Shown: in pieces, positions 35,944-45,779 of the stretch | Position numbering within the stretch: position 1 is the first letter of the stretch | Layout: each line of letters opens with the position of its first letter | From: DASXKD01 sp963734725 | GTDB taxonomy: Bacteria > Actinomycetota > Actinomycetes > Streptosporangiales > Streptosporangiaceae | Direction: 5' to 3' | Length of the DNA stretch: 64,000 nucleotides | Assembly (NCBI GenBank): GCA_963734725.1 | Contig: CAVTIX010000019.1 | Coordinates: forward strand, 124,001-188,000 | Notes under the pieces: model-generated | Told to the model about the DNA's origin: nothing | The model's input: only the letters and a program-made list of their open reading frames with translations | Databases searched by the model: none | Made by a program: the position numbers and the translations under genes

Positions 35944-37115
35944 TTATGACCGGCCCCGGCCCGGGACCAGCAGCACGGCGACCGGCACGACCACCAGGCC
36001 GGCCAGTGCCCAGCTCAGCCCGAACCCCTGCGCCACCAGCCCCACCGCCAGCGGCCCCAGCCCTCCCGCCAGCCCGGCGGCGCTGCTCAGCGTCACCGCC
36101 ACCGAACTCCGTCCGGGCAGGCTGCCGTACAGCCGGGCCTGGAGCACCGGGTACCACGGCGCCGTCACCGCGCTCAGCGCGGCCAGCACGGCCAGCTTCG
36201 GCACCACCCCAGGGACGAGCAGGAAGCCCGGGTAGAGCAGCGCGGCGGCGGCCGCGCTGGCGCGCAGCACGGTCAGGTCCCCGACGCGTTCCAGGATCAC
36301 GATCAGCGCGGCGTCCCCGGCCAGGGCGGCGCCGAGCCGGACCGCGATGGCCAGCGCCGCGACCGCGGGCGTCAGGTGCGCGACGTCCACCAGGTACAGC
36401 GCCAGGAAGCCGGTGAACACGTCCACCAGCAGGTCGGCCACCTCGATCAGCAGCAGCCAGCGCAGCGTCCCCCAGTCCCGCAGCGCGGCACCGACGTCCC
36501 GCACCCGCGCCGTCCACGGCTTCTGTTCCGCTTCCTCCGCCTCGGCCGCGGCCTGTGCCGTCCGCCTGCGGCTGACCTCGCAGCAGCGCGCCGAGCCAGA
36601 CCAGCGCGCTGATCCCGGCCAGCACCAGGTATGCCGGCCCGCCAGCCCCCGCCGCTGGCCAGCACCGCGGTGAGCAGCAGCGGCCCGGCCACCGCGCCGG
36701 CCGCCCCGGCCAGGTCCCAGCGCGCCATGACCTGGGCCTGCCGGTCCGGCCAGGCGTCCATGATCTCGGCCTGGGTCAGCGACACGAACGCGCCCGACGC
36801 CGGGTAGAAGGCGATGAAGGCGGCCAGCAGCACGGCGAACGAGCGGGCCGAGGCCGCCGCGAGCAGGGTGAGCAGGAAGACGATGCCGCCGCCGAGGATG
36901 ACCAGCCGGCGTCGCCGGCCCTGGCCGGCCAGCACGCCCATGGGCAGCTCAAGGAAGCCGCCGACCAGCAGCGGGACCGAAGCCAGCAGGCCGATCTGCC
37001 CGTAGCTCAGCCCCAGGTCGTGCCGGATGAGCGGGAGTGCCGCTCCCTTGGCCCCGTCAACCAGCTCGTCGGCGAACGCGATCGCGAGCGCGACGGCGAG
37101 AACGGAAAGCGCAGG
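35944..37115 (-). pseudogene. Major facilitator superfamily transporter, broken by several frameshifts
   Basis: Fragments in three frames together form a 12-helix MFS protein: AIAFADELVDGAKGAALPLIRHDLGLSYGQIGLLASVPLL, then GGGIVFLLTLLAAASA, ISALVWLGALL, and the C-terminal half WLLLIEVADLLVDVFTGFLALYLVDVAHL. Changes of frame lie near 36630 and 36590, and no start codon is found before two in-frame stops upstream of 37115. Either several sequence errors fall here or the gene is decaying. It lies 18 bases upstream of the nucleoside phosphorylase. Confidence 0.7.
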
Positions 37116-37187
37116 CCTTCAGCGTCAAGTGAAACCCATGGGGCCATGGTAAGGCCCGTGGTCCCGCACGTCACGGCGGTTTCCGCG

Positions 37188-37651
37188 TCACCGCCGGTTC
37201 TCGACCCGCCAGACCAGCCGCAGGCCAGACCAGTCTTCGTCGATCGCGGCCACCTTCACGTCGACCAGCCCGAGGGGCAGCGCACTGTCGCGGATGAAGT
37301 TTTCGGTGATGTCGCTGCGGTGCCCGGCCGCCCGCCGCGGCCAGGCGACCCAGAGTGCCCCGGCCGGATATATCCGGCGGCCGAGCTCGCCGATCTGCGC
37401 GGCTATCTCGCCCGCCACGGTGAAGAAGGCCACGATGACGTCGGCCTGCCCGTCCGGCCCGGCCCGGCCAGCCCGTCCGGCGGGTCGGTCAGCGCCCAGC
37501 CGTCCGGCGGCTGGTGCAGGCTGACCCGCTGCCCGGGCTTGAGGCCCAGCTTGACCGCCTGGGGCCGGCCCGAGTACCCCGGCGTCGTCACCGGGTCCCC
37601 GGCCGCGCCGATGGGTTCGCCGGCCCGGGTACGTCTATCCCCCTGATGCAT
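37188..37651 (-). CDS. DUF3052 family protein (frameshifted)
   Basis: The N-terminal frame has PGYSGRPQAVKLGLKPGQRVSL, and the C-terminal frame ALWVAWPRRAAGHRSDITENFIRD and GLVDVKVAAIDEDWSGLRLVWR, both typical of DUF3052. The frames meet near 37435, one base apparently being wrong. DUF3052 proteins are short soluble proteins common in actinobacteria; function is not established. Divergent from the neighbouring VOC gene, with only 20 bases between the proposed starts. Confidence 0.8.
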
Positions 37652-37671
37652 CTCATGGACAGGAGCATGCC

Positions 37672-38043
37672 ATGTTCACGAACACCGAGGCGTTCAGCGG
37701 CTTCGCCGTCGACGATCTTGAGGCGGCACGGAAGTTCTACGGCGAGACACTGGGCATCCGCACGTCCGAGCAGTACGGGCTGCTGACGCTGCACCTGGCC
37801 GGAGGCCGGGACACCCTGGTCTATCCGAAGCCCGGCCACATGCCCGCCACCTACACCATCCTCAACTTCCGGGTGGACGACATCGACGCGGCCGTGGACG
37901 AGCTGGTCCGCCGCGGCGTCTCGCTGGAGAAGTACGAAGGCATGGGTCAGGACGCCAAGGGCATCAACCGGGCCGGCGGCCCGTACATCGCCTGGTTCAA
38001 GGACCCGGCCGGGAACATCCTGGCCGTGCTGCAAGAACGCTAA
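37672..38043 (+). CDS. VOC family protein
   Basis: A 123-residue single-module VOC protein: TEAFSGFAVDDLEAARKFYGETLGI, then FRVDDIDAAVDELVRRGV and GGPYIAWFKDPAGNILAVLQ. It resembles small glyoxalase-fold proteins of unknown activity. The gene begins with ATG 37672 after a GGAG site (AGGAGCATGCC). It is not related closely to the VOC gene at 33.2 kb. Confidence 0.85.
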   Translation: MFTNTEAFSGFAVDDLEAARKFYGETLGIRTSEQYGLLTLHLAGGRDTLVYPKPGHMPATYTILNFRVDDIDAAVDELVRRGVSLEKYEGMGQDAKGINRAGGPYIAWFKDPAGNILAVLQER

Positions 38044-38074
38044 GCCGCTGGCTCGGCCACGGTAGCGGGGGGCC

Positions 38075-38109
38075 TAACCGGTGTATGAAAAAGGGGGGTT
38101 AACCGGTGT
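38075..38109. promoter_or_regulatory. Two direct repeats TAACCGGTGT upstream of the PadR operon
   Basis: TAACCGGTGT occurs at 38075-38084 and again at 38100-38109, 25 bases apart, separated by an A-run and a G-run. A spacing of more than two helical turns could allow cooperative binding of a regulator. Confidence 0.4.
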
Positions 38110-38130
38110 GCCATGCCTCGGTTTATCCAG

Positions 38131-38157
38131 TACTATACCGAGTATGCTACTCGATAG
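38131..38157. promoter_or_regulatory. PadR operator candidate
   Basis: CGAGTA-TGC-TACTCG with flanking CTAT and ATAG forms an AT-rich inverted repeat 10 bases before the padR-type start codon, the usual place for PadR autoregulation. Confidence 0.6.
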
Positions 38158-38166
38158 GGTGATCAC

Positions 38167-38781
38167 ATGAGCGTCCGGCACGCGCTGCTCGCGCTGCTCA
38201 GCGAGGGGCCCAAGTACGGGCTTCAGCTGCGCGAAGAGTTCGAGGCGCGGACCGGGGAGGTCTGGCCGCTGAACGTCGGCCAGGTCTACACCACGCTGCA
38301 GCGGCTGGAGCGGGACGGGCTGGTCGAGTCCGACGGCGACGGCCAGGACGGCCCGCAGAAGGGCTTCCGGATCACGGCGGCCGGCGCGCAGGAGCTGACC
38401 GGGTGGCTGCGCACGCCGTCGGACATGAGCTCGCCGCCGCGCGACGAGCTGGTGATGAAGGTCCTGGTGGCGCTGCGGGTGCCGGGCACCGACGCACGGG
38501 ACGTGATCCAGGTGCACCGCAGGTACCTGGTGGAGCTGATGCAGCAGTGGACGCGGATCAAGGAGGCCGAGGCTGAGTCCGACATCAGCCTGGCGCTGGT
38601 GGTGGACGCGGAACTGTTCCGGCTCGATGCCGTGGTCCGCTGGCTGGACGCCGCGGACGGCCGCATCAAGCGGGGCGCCGACCCGTCGGCAGACCCGCAG
38701 GCCACGACGACAACGGGGACGACAACGGGGACGACACCGGCCGTACCGAAGGTGCGGCGCAGGATTGGAGCAAGAAGATGA
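38167..38781 (+). CDS. PadR-family transcriptional regulator
   Basis: A 204-residue repressor: winged helix (SVRHALLALLSEGPKYGLQLREEFEARTG, WPLNVGQVYTTLQRLERDGLVE) followed by a C-terminal helical dimerisation domain (Vir_act_alpha_C type). A Thr-rich tail ends the protein. It begins with ATG 38167 and overlaps the ABC ATPase gene by 4 bases (ATGA). It likely represses its own operon in response to a compound handled by the transporter. Confidence 0.9.
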   Translation: MSVRHALLALLSEGPKYGLQLREEFEARTGEVWPLNVGQVYTTLQRLERDGLVESDGDGQDGPQKGFRITAAGAQELTGWLRTPSDMSSPPRDELVMKVLVALRVPGTDARDVIQVHRRYLVELMQQWTRIKEAEAESDISLALVVDAELFRLDAVVRWLDAADGRIKRGADPSADPQATTTTGTTTGTTPAVPKVRRRIGARR

Positions 38782-39500
38782 GCGTGCTAGAGATGCGGCG
38801 CGTGTCACGCACCTACGGCCTGGGGGCCGCCGAGGTGCATGCGCTGAACGAGATTGACTTGATGGTCGACGCGGGTGCCATGGTGGCCGTGATGGGGCCG
38901 AGCGGATCGGGGAAGTCCACGCTGCTGACCATCGCCGGCAGCCTGGAGGAGCCCAGCAGCGGCGAGGTCCGCGTCTGCGGGCAGGACCTGACGAAGCTGT
39001 CGCGCAACGCCAGGGCGCGGCTGCGGCGCCGCTCGATCGGCTACGTATTCCAGGATTTCAACCTGCTACCCGGGCTCACCGCGGCGGAGAACGTCGCGCT
39101 GCCGCTCGAGCTCGACGGCGTGCCGGCCAGGAAGGCCCGCGTAGCCGGGCTGCAAGCCCTGGAGGAACTCGGCCTCGCCGACCGGGCGGCCAGCTTCCCT
39201 GACCAGCTGTCCGGCGGCGAGCGGCAGCGGGTGGCCATCGCCCGGGCCGTGGTGGGCGAGCGCCAGCTGCTGCTGGCCGACGAGCCCTCGGGGGCGCTCG
39301 ATTCGGTCAACGGCGAGGCGGTCATGCGGCTGATTCACGCCGCCTGCAAGCGGGGCGTGGCCGCGGTGGTCGTCACCCACGACGCGCAGCTCGCCTCGTG
39401 GGCCGACCGGGTGGTGTTCCTGCGGGACGGCCGGGTGACCGACCAGACCCTGCCCGTACCGGGCCCCGAATCGCTGCTCACGCGGGGACCAGGCCAGTGA
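38778..39500 (+). CDS. ABC transporter ATP-binding protein (LolD/MacB type)
   Basis: A 240-residue ATPase with Walker A GPSGSGKST (near residue 38), Q-loop YVFQDFNLLPGLTAAENVALPLEL, signature LSGGERQRVAIARAVV and Walker B LLLADEPSGALDS. The H-loop is VVTHDAQ. The sequence pattern is that of ATPases paired with FtsX-like permeases. It is co-transcribed with the PadR gene and the permease (GTGA overlap at 39497). Together they probably form an export or resistance system. Confidence 0.93.
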   Translation: MSVLEMRRVSRTYGLGAAEVHALNEIDLMVDAGAMVAVMGPSGSGKSTLLTIAGSLEEPSSGEVRVCGQDLTKLSRNARARLRRRSIGYVFQDFNLLPGLTAAENVALPLELDGVPARKARVAGLQALEELGLADRAASFPDQLSGGERQRVAIARAVVGERQLLLADEPSGALDSVNGEAVMRLIHAACKRGVAAVVVTHDAQLASWADRVVFLRDGRVTDQTLPVPGPESLLTRGPGQ

Positions 39501-42031
39501 GCACGGCACTGCGCGAACGGCCGGTCGAGGCGGGAGCCGCCAACGGGGGCGTTCCCGCCCGCCGGGCCGTGATCCGCTGGTCGTGGCGGATGTTCCGCCG
39601 CGAGTGGCGCCAGCAGACGCTGGTGCTGGCGCTCATCGTGGTGGCGCTGGCCGCCACCGTCGTCGGGGCGGCGGTGGCCACCAACACGCCACCCCCGGCC
39701 GGCGCGGGCTTCGGCACCGCGCAGGACATGGCCACGCTCCCCGGCGGCCCGCACCTGGCCGGCCAGATCGCCGTGCTGCAGCAGCACGTCGGCCCCGTCG
39801 ACGTCATCGAGAACCAGACCGTCGCCATCCCCGGCTCGATCAGCACCTACGACCTGCGCGCCCAGGATCCGCACGGCGCGTTCGGCCAGCCGATGCTCTC
39901 CCTGGTCAGCGGGCACTACCCGGCCGGGCCGGGGCAGGTGGCCGTGACCCAGGGCGTGGCCACCACCTTCAACCTCAGGATCGGCGATCTGTGGCACCAG
40001 GGCGGACAGGTCCGCCGGGTCACCGGCATCGTGCAGAACCCGCAGAGCCTGCTGGACGAGTTCGCCCTCGTCGCGCCGGGTCAGGTCAGCACGCCAAGCC
40101 AGGTCACCGTGCTGTTCACCGCGCCGCGCGGCAAGCTCTCGCCTCACTCGGCTCCGTCAGCCAGTACGTGGTGACCCGGCAGGATGCGGTGGCCAGCAAC
40201 CCGCTCAACCCCGAGACCATCGTGCTCGCGCTGGTCACGGTCGGCATGCTGCTCATCGCGCTGGTCGCGGTGGGCGGCTTCACGGTGCTGGCGCAGCGCC
40301 GGCTGCGCTCGCTCGGCATGCTCGGCGCGCTGGGCGCCACCGACAGGAACATCCGCCTCGTGGTCCGGGTCAACGGCGTCCTGGTGGGTGTCGTCGGCGC
40401 GCTGGCCGGGGCGGTCCTGGGCCTGGCCGTCTGGCTGGCCTACCGGCCGCGGCTGGAATCCAGTGCCCACCACCTGATCGGCCCGTTCCAGCTGCCGTGG
40501 ATCGTGATCGGACCGGCGATGGCGCTGGCCGTGGTGGCCACCTACTTCGCCGCCTCGCGCCCGGCCCGCGCGATCACCAGGATTCCGATCGTCGCCGCCC
40601 TGTCCGGCCGGCCCGCGCCGCCGAAGCAGGTGCACCGCTCGGCGCTGCCCGGCGTGGTCCTGTTCGTCATCGCCGCGGCCTTGCTGTCCTTCTCCGGCAA
40701 GAGCAACGGCAACGGCGGCGGGGCACTTGAACTCATTCTCGGCATCGTCCTGCTCATCGTCGCGATCATCCTGCTGGCGCCCTTCTGCCTGGTGATCCTG
40801 GCCAGGGTCGGGCGGCGCGCCCCGATCGCGATACGCCTGGCCCTGCGCGACCTGGCCCGCTACCGGGCCCGGTCGGGCTCGGCCCTGTCGGCCATCAGCC
40901 TCGGCGTCTTCATCGCCGCCCTGGTCTGCGTCCTGACCGCGCAGCGGTACGGGAACGTCCTGGACTACGCCGGGCCGAACGTGGCCTCGAACCAGATCAT
41001 CGTGTACACACCGACGGCGGCCGGCGCGGTGGCGGCCCGGGCAATGGACCGGGCGGATCCAGCCCATCCGGCACCGCCAGCACCCCGCAGGCCCAGGCGG
41101 CGGTCGCCCAGAACATCGCCAGGGCCCTCGGCTCGAACACCGTCATCGAACTCGACCAGGCCGGCGCCTCGCTGCAGCACGCCGCGGCCGGGCGTTCCTG
41201 GTCCGGACCGGTGTACGTGGCCACACCTCAGCTGCTGCGGCCTTCGGGATCAAGGCGTCCGACGTCAACCCCGACGCCGACATCCTGACCGCGCGGCCCG
41301 GACTGTCCGGCCTGTCGCAGATGCAGCTCGTCTACGGCAACGACCAAGGTGGCGGCGGCCACGGCCCGCAGGACGTCGGGCCAACCAGCTACCCGTGCCC
41401 GAAGGGCCAGTGCGTGGCCAACCCGGTGATCCAGGAGGTCGGTGCCTTGCCGTCCGGCACGTCAGCGCCCAACACCGTGATCACCGAGCACGCCATCCAC
41501 ACGCTCGGCCTGCAGACCAGCGCCTCCGGCTGGCTGATCCAGGCGCCGCACCCGCCGACCGCCGCGCAGATCACCGACGCCAGGCTCACCGCCTCCGCGG
41601 CCGGCATGACCATCGAAACGAAGTCGAGCACGCCCTCGTCGGCGGAGATCCTCAACTATGCCACCGCGTTCGGCATCGCCCTGGCGCTGGGCATCCTGGC
41701 CATGACCATCGGCCTGATCCGCAGCGAGACGGCCGGTGACCTGCGCACCCTGGCCGCCACCGGGGCGAGCAGCTTCACCCGCCGGGAGCTGACCGCCGCG
41801 ACCGCCTTCGCGCTGGCCCTGGGCGGCGCCGTGCTGGGCACGGTGGCGGCCTACGTCGCCGCCATCGGCTACGCCTGGGACAACCCGCTGGATGGCCTGT
41901 CCGAACTATCCAGCGTGCCCGCCCAGCAACTGCTGTTCCTCGTGGTCGGCATGCCGGTGATCGCGGCGGTCGTCGGCTGGCTGCTGGCCGGGCGCGAGCC
42001 GTCCGTCATATCCAGGCAGCCGCTGGAGTAA
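39497..42031 (+). CDS. FtsX-like ABC transporter permease (three frameshifts)
   Basis: Reading across three breaks (near 40140, 41045 and 41240) gives a long permease of about 840 residues. It has an N-terminal helix (TLVLALIVVALAATVVGAAVA), a large extracytoplasmic domain, and a central FtsX core (LVTVGMLLIALVAVGGFTVLAQRRLRSLGMLGALGATDRNI). Further helices follow, then a second FtsX core at the C-terminus (IGLIRSETAGDLRTLAATGASSFTRRELTAATAFALALGG). The GTG start overlaps the ATPase stop. The breaks look like sequence errors because reading is well conserved on both sides. Confidence 0.82.
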
Positions 42032-42045
42032 GGGCAGTGCTGGCC

Positions 42046-42098
42046 CGGGGGGACGACCCCCGGAGCCCCCGGTCCGGGGGGACCCATCCCCCCGGACC
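42046..42098. terminator. GC-rich hairpins, probable bidirectional terminator
   Basis: GGTCCGGGGGG (42071-42081) pairs exactly with CCCCCCGGACC (42088-42098) around a 6-base loop; a related weaker hairpin lies just before it. It lies between convergent genes (permease and MreB-like). No T-run follows, which is usual in high-GC actinomycetes. The leading part resembles the repeat at 29619. Confidence 0.6.
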
Positions 42099-42105
42099 CC
42101 CCTTG

Positions 42106-43113
42106 CTACTGACGTAGGCCGGGTCCGGACCGTTCGCCCTTGTCCTTGCGCTCCAGGATCTCCGCCGCGCCGCGTATCACGCACCGGAGCGGGTCCTCGA
42201 CCAGGACCGTGCCGATGCCTGCCGCGGTCTCGATCCGGCTGGCCAGGCCGGGCAGCAGCGCGCCGCCGCCGGCCAGCCGGACCTTGCCGCGGACCACGTC
42301 CTCGGCCAGCCCGGCCGGGATCTCCGACAGCATCTCGTGCACCGTGCCGGTGATGGCCGCGACGATCGGCTCGAGCGCGGCCGCGACCAGGCCTCCCGGC
42401 ACGTACTCCGATCGCGGCGTCCGGTGCGCGACGTCCAGGCCGACCGCCTCGGCGAAGCCCTCGGCCCCGCCGGTGACGCCGAGCGTCGTCTTCAGGTGCC
42501 GGGCCGCGCGCTGGCTGATGACCAGGCCGAGCTCGTTCCGCAGCGCGTGCACGATCGCCTCGTCCATGGCGTTGCCGGCCTTGCGCAGCGACTGGGACCT
42601 GACCACCCGCCAGCCGGCCACCGCCGCGACCTCGGTGGTGCCGCCGCCGATGTCGACCACGAAGCCGCCGGCCCCGCCGGTCAGGTCGAAGCCGGCGCCG
42701 GCCGCGGCGGCCACCGGCTCGTCGATCAGCCGCACGTTGTACCTGGGCCGCCGCACGCTCAGCGCGGCGACGATCGACCGCCGCTCGACCGGCGTGGCCC
42801 CGCTCGGCACGCACACCAGCGCATCGCGCCGCACCAGCGAGAACCGGCGCGTCCGCCGCAGGAACGCGTGCAGCATGGCCGCGGTCGCGTCAAGGTCCGC
42901 GATGACCCCGTCCCGCAGCGGGTGGATCACCTGGATGTCCTGCGGCTCCTTGTCGGCCAGCGCGTCTGCCGCGTCGCCGACCGCGGCGACCTTGCCCACG
43001 CCCGTGTCGATGGCGATCGCGGTCGGCTCCTCGAGCACGATGCCGCGGCCGGCCACCCAGACGAGCGTGTTCACGGTGCCGAGATCGATCGCCACGCTAC
43101 CCCGGAAGCGCAT
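42106..43113 (-). CDS. MreB-like actin-fold protein
   Basis: A 335-residue actin-superfamily ATPase: phosphate 1 motif VAIDLGTVNTLVWV, LIDEPVAAAAGAGFDL, phosphate 2 motif FVVDIGGGTTEVAAVA and adenosine motif VRLAGGGALLPGLA. It is the MreB/Mbl size and order. However, no mreC, mreD or rodA lies nearby, and the C-terminus ends in a Lys/Glu-rich tail. In mycelial actinomycetes MreB-type proteins act in spore wall formation; here the role is inferred only. It stands alone, with a 234-base gap before the divergent sedolisin gene, in which no gene is seen. Confidence 0.85.
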   Translation of the reverse strand: MRFRGSVAIDLGTVNTLVWVAGRGIVLEEPTAIAIDTGVGKVAAVGDAADALADKEPQDIQVIHPLRDGVIADLDATAAMLHAFLRRTRRFSLVRRDALVCVPSGATPVERRSIVAALSVRRPRYNVRLIDEPVAAAAGAGFDLTGGAGGFVVDIGGGTTEVAAVAGWRVVRSQSLRKAGNAMDEAIVHALRNELGLVISQRAARHLKTTLGVTGGAEGFAEAVGLDVAHRTPRSEYVPGGLVAAALEPIVAAITGTVHEMLSEIPAGLAEDVVRGKVRLAGGGALLPGLASRIETAAGIGTVLVEDPLRCVIRGAAEILERKDKGERSGPGLRQ

Positions 43114-43347
43114 CTTGCTCCCCTCTACTCAACGTGACGCCCCTCAATCCCAATTCGACACTGTACTTTTCCCCAAGCCCACGTACTCTTCCCGCAGGCC
43201 CACCTAGGTTCGCCCCGCCACGCGACGTTCGCTAAGCGTACAGCCGGTTTCTGCGCGGGCGAGCCGGTCGATCCTGACGTTGGATCGTGATGTTCTGGTC
43301 CGATTATGGGTGTTATCGTCATCAGGGCCGGTGGAGGGAGACGTTTA

Positions 43348-44800
43348 ATGCGTGTGCCTAGGCTGGTGGCGGTCGCAGCCGGCTGGTTCGGGCTCACCGT
43401 CGCCCTGGCCGCCGCCGCCCCCGGGCCTGGGATTGAAGGTTCGGTTGCCGCGCGCCCCGCGGCTACGGGTCCTGCCGGGTATTCAGCCTCTGCCCTGGCT
43501 GACGTGGCCGTCCGGCCGGGCGTGCAGCGTGTCGGCCGCGTGCAGGCCAATCCGCCGACCACTGCTGACTGTGCGAAAGCCTACAAGGTCGCGTGCTACC
43601 AGCCGGCCCAAATCCAGCAGGCTTACGATCTGCCCTCACTGTACGCCAGGGGCGTGACCGGCCGAGGGCGCACGATCGTCATCGTCGACTCGTTCGGCTC
43701 GCCGACGATCAGGAACGACCTGGCGGTATTCGACCAGGCCTTCCGCCTCCCGGCGCCGCCGAAATTCACGATCATCCATCCCGCGGGGAACGTGCCCGCC
43801 TACAACCCGAACAATTCCAACATGGTCGGCTGGGCCGGCGAGACCACGCTGGACGTGGAGTACGCGCACGCGATCGCCCCGGGCGCCAGCATCCTGCTGG
43901 TCGAGACGCCGGTCTCGGAGACCGAGGGCGTGCACGGCTTCCCGCAGATCATCAAGGCCGAGACAGTACGTGGTCCGGAACCACCTCGGCGACGTGATCA
44001 GCCAGAGCTTCAGCGCCACCGAACAGACCTTCCCCGCCAAGGCCGCGGTCCAGGCGCTGCGCGGCGCCTACCAGCTCGCCGCCAGGAACCACGTCACCGT
44101 GCTGGCCGCCTCGGGCGACTCGGGCGCCGCCGACGTCAAGCTCGACGGGAGCACGTACTACCCGTTCCCGGTGACCTCGTGGCCGGACAGCGACCCGCTG
44201 GTGACCGCGGTCGGCGGCACCCAGCTGCACGTCACCGCGACGGGCAAGCCCGCCGCGCCGACGGTCTGGAACGACACCTACAACCGGGCCGCGAACGAGT
44301 TCGCCATCGGCAACGCGGGCCCGAACCCGCTGGCCGGCGGCGGCGGCCGCTCGGTCCTGTTCGGCCGGCCCGGATACCAGAACGGGGTGAAGAACGTCGT
44401 CGGCGGCCACCGCGGCGTGCCCGACATCTCGATGAGCGGGGCCTGCAACGGGTCGGTGGACACGTACGGGACTTATCGCGGGGCGCCGGCCGGCTGGTCC
44501 CCGGCGTGCGGCACCAGCGAGGCCACGCCGCTGTTCGCCGGCATCGTCGCGCTGGCCGCCCAGGTGGCGGGGCATCCCCTCGGGCCGGTCAACCCGGCCC
44601 TGTACCGGCTGGCGGCCGCGCACGCCCGCGGCATCGTGGACGTCACCAAGGGCAACAACACGGTGTCGTTCACCCAGGGCGGGAAGCGGCACACGGTGCG
44701 CGGCTTCACCGCCGTGCCCGGCTACGACCTGGCCTCCGGGGTCGGCACGGTGAACGCCGCGTACTTCGTCAGCGAACTCGCCGTCGCGGCTGGTCACTAA
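43348..44800 (+). CDS. S53-family (sedolisin) secreted serine peptidase (frameshifted)
   Basis: A signal peptide (VPRLVAVAAGWFGLTVALAAAAPG) precedes the catalytic domain. The Glu/Asp pair lies in GWAGETTLDVEYAHA, the oxyanion Asp in LAASGDSGAADV and the catalytic Ser in CGTSEATPLFAGI. A C-terminal calcium-site-like segment GYDLASGVGTVNAAYF is present. Sedolisins are acid-acting peptidases. The frame changes near 43965 where one base is extra (AE to QYVVRNHLG). The long propeptide typical of the family is shortened. Start ATG 43348 has GGAGGGA 8 bases upstream. Confidence 0.85.
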
Positions 44801-45164
44801 AAGGTCATTTTGTCCCGAACGGTCCTCGGTGCGAGCCTTGGGAACGGCGTAATCATCTGATGTTTCCGCGCTGCCGGGCTACGCCCGGTGCTAAGCGCAA
44901 CCCGATCTGCCTGGTGAGACTCGGTCGGCAACCCGCCCGCGGGATTCGGCGCGAAGCGCCATTGTCCGGCGCTCATCGCGAGATACATTGTCTGCGGGTG
45001 GCGGCACCATCAACGCCGCGTACTTCGTGCCTACGCCCGCTGTGACCTCGCGTTTCCCGGAAGAACCACCCGTACCACTCTCCCGCCTGCGGAGGTTAGG
45101 CCCGACCCGGGCGGGAAGTGGAAGCGCACTCCGGCGAGGTGACACGCAAGGAGGAGAGGAACCG
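44801..45164. other. Gap with a sedolisin 3' end remnant
   Basis: This 364-base stretch has no full gene. At 44985-45040 a frame reads SAGGGTINAAYFVPTPAV, close to the sedolisin end GVGTVNAAYFVSELAV just upstream, so it is probably the tail of a lost second sedolisin copy. The rest shows no recognisable feature except the ribosome site AAGGAGGAG at 45149-45157 for the next gene. Confidence 0.55.
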
Positions 45165-45665
45165 ATGGAGGACGTGTTTGATGTCCTGGCCGAGGACCAC
45201 GAGGAGATAAGACAGGCCCTGGCCGAGCTTGAGAAGGGTCCGACCGCAGCCACGGGCGCCTCCGAGGATCAGCTCATGCTGCGGATGATCCTGACCGAAG
45301 AGCTGATCCTCGAGGAGGCCAAGCACGAGGAGATCGAGCTGAGTTGCATCTGGCCTGCCGTGCGCGGGCATATCCCCGGCGGCGACCAGCTCGCCGACCG
45401 GGCCATCTGCGCCGAACTCGAGATCGTGGCCCTGCTGGCCGAACTGGACCAGCTGGACGTCAGCCAGCCGGAGTTCGAGAAGCTGCTCAGCGCGTTCACC
45501 CAGGCCGCCAGGGAGCATTTCGACTTCGAGGAGCGGCATGTGTGGCCGCGGCTGCGTTCGGCCCTGACCGCCAAGGCCGCGGACGCGCTGGCCGGCCGGA
45601 TCCTGGCGGCCAGGCAGACCGTGCCCGTCCCGCCCTTCCCGCGGGCGTCGGCCTCGTCCAGCTGA
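45165..45665 (+). CDS. Hemerythrin HHE domain protein
   Basis: A 166-residue helical bundle with metal-binding His and Glu residues in LAEDHEEIRQAL, EEAKHEEIEL, and REHFDFEERHVWPRL. Hemerythrin-like proteins bind a di-iron centre and act in oxygen, nitric oxide or iron sensing and storage. The start at 45165 is fixed by a strong AAGGAGGAG site; the open frame upstream is a pseudogene remnant. No signal peptide, so cytoplasmic. A specific role is not evident from neighbours. Confidence 0.85.
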   Translation: MEDVFDVLAEDHEEIRQALAELEKGPTAATGASEDQLMLRMILTEELILEEAKHEEIELSCIWPAVRGHIPGGDQLADRAICAELEIVALLAELDQLDVSQPEFEKLLSAFTQAAREHFDFEERHVWPRLRSALTAKAADALAGRILAARQTVPVPPFPRASASSS

Positions 45666-45779
45666 GTGAGGGCTGCTATTGATAACGTGAATCTGCAGCC
45701 TGCTTTCAGCTATTCATCAGGTTCATGGTGCTCACTGGAAAGAGCCATCCCTGACGCCCAGACCTAAGGCGTGGTGCAG

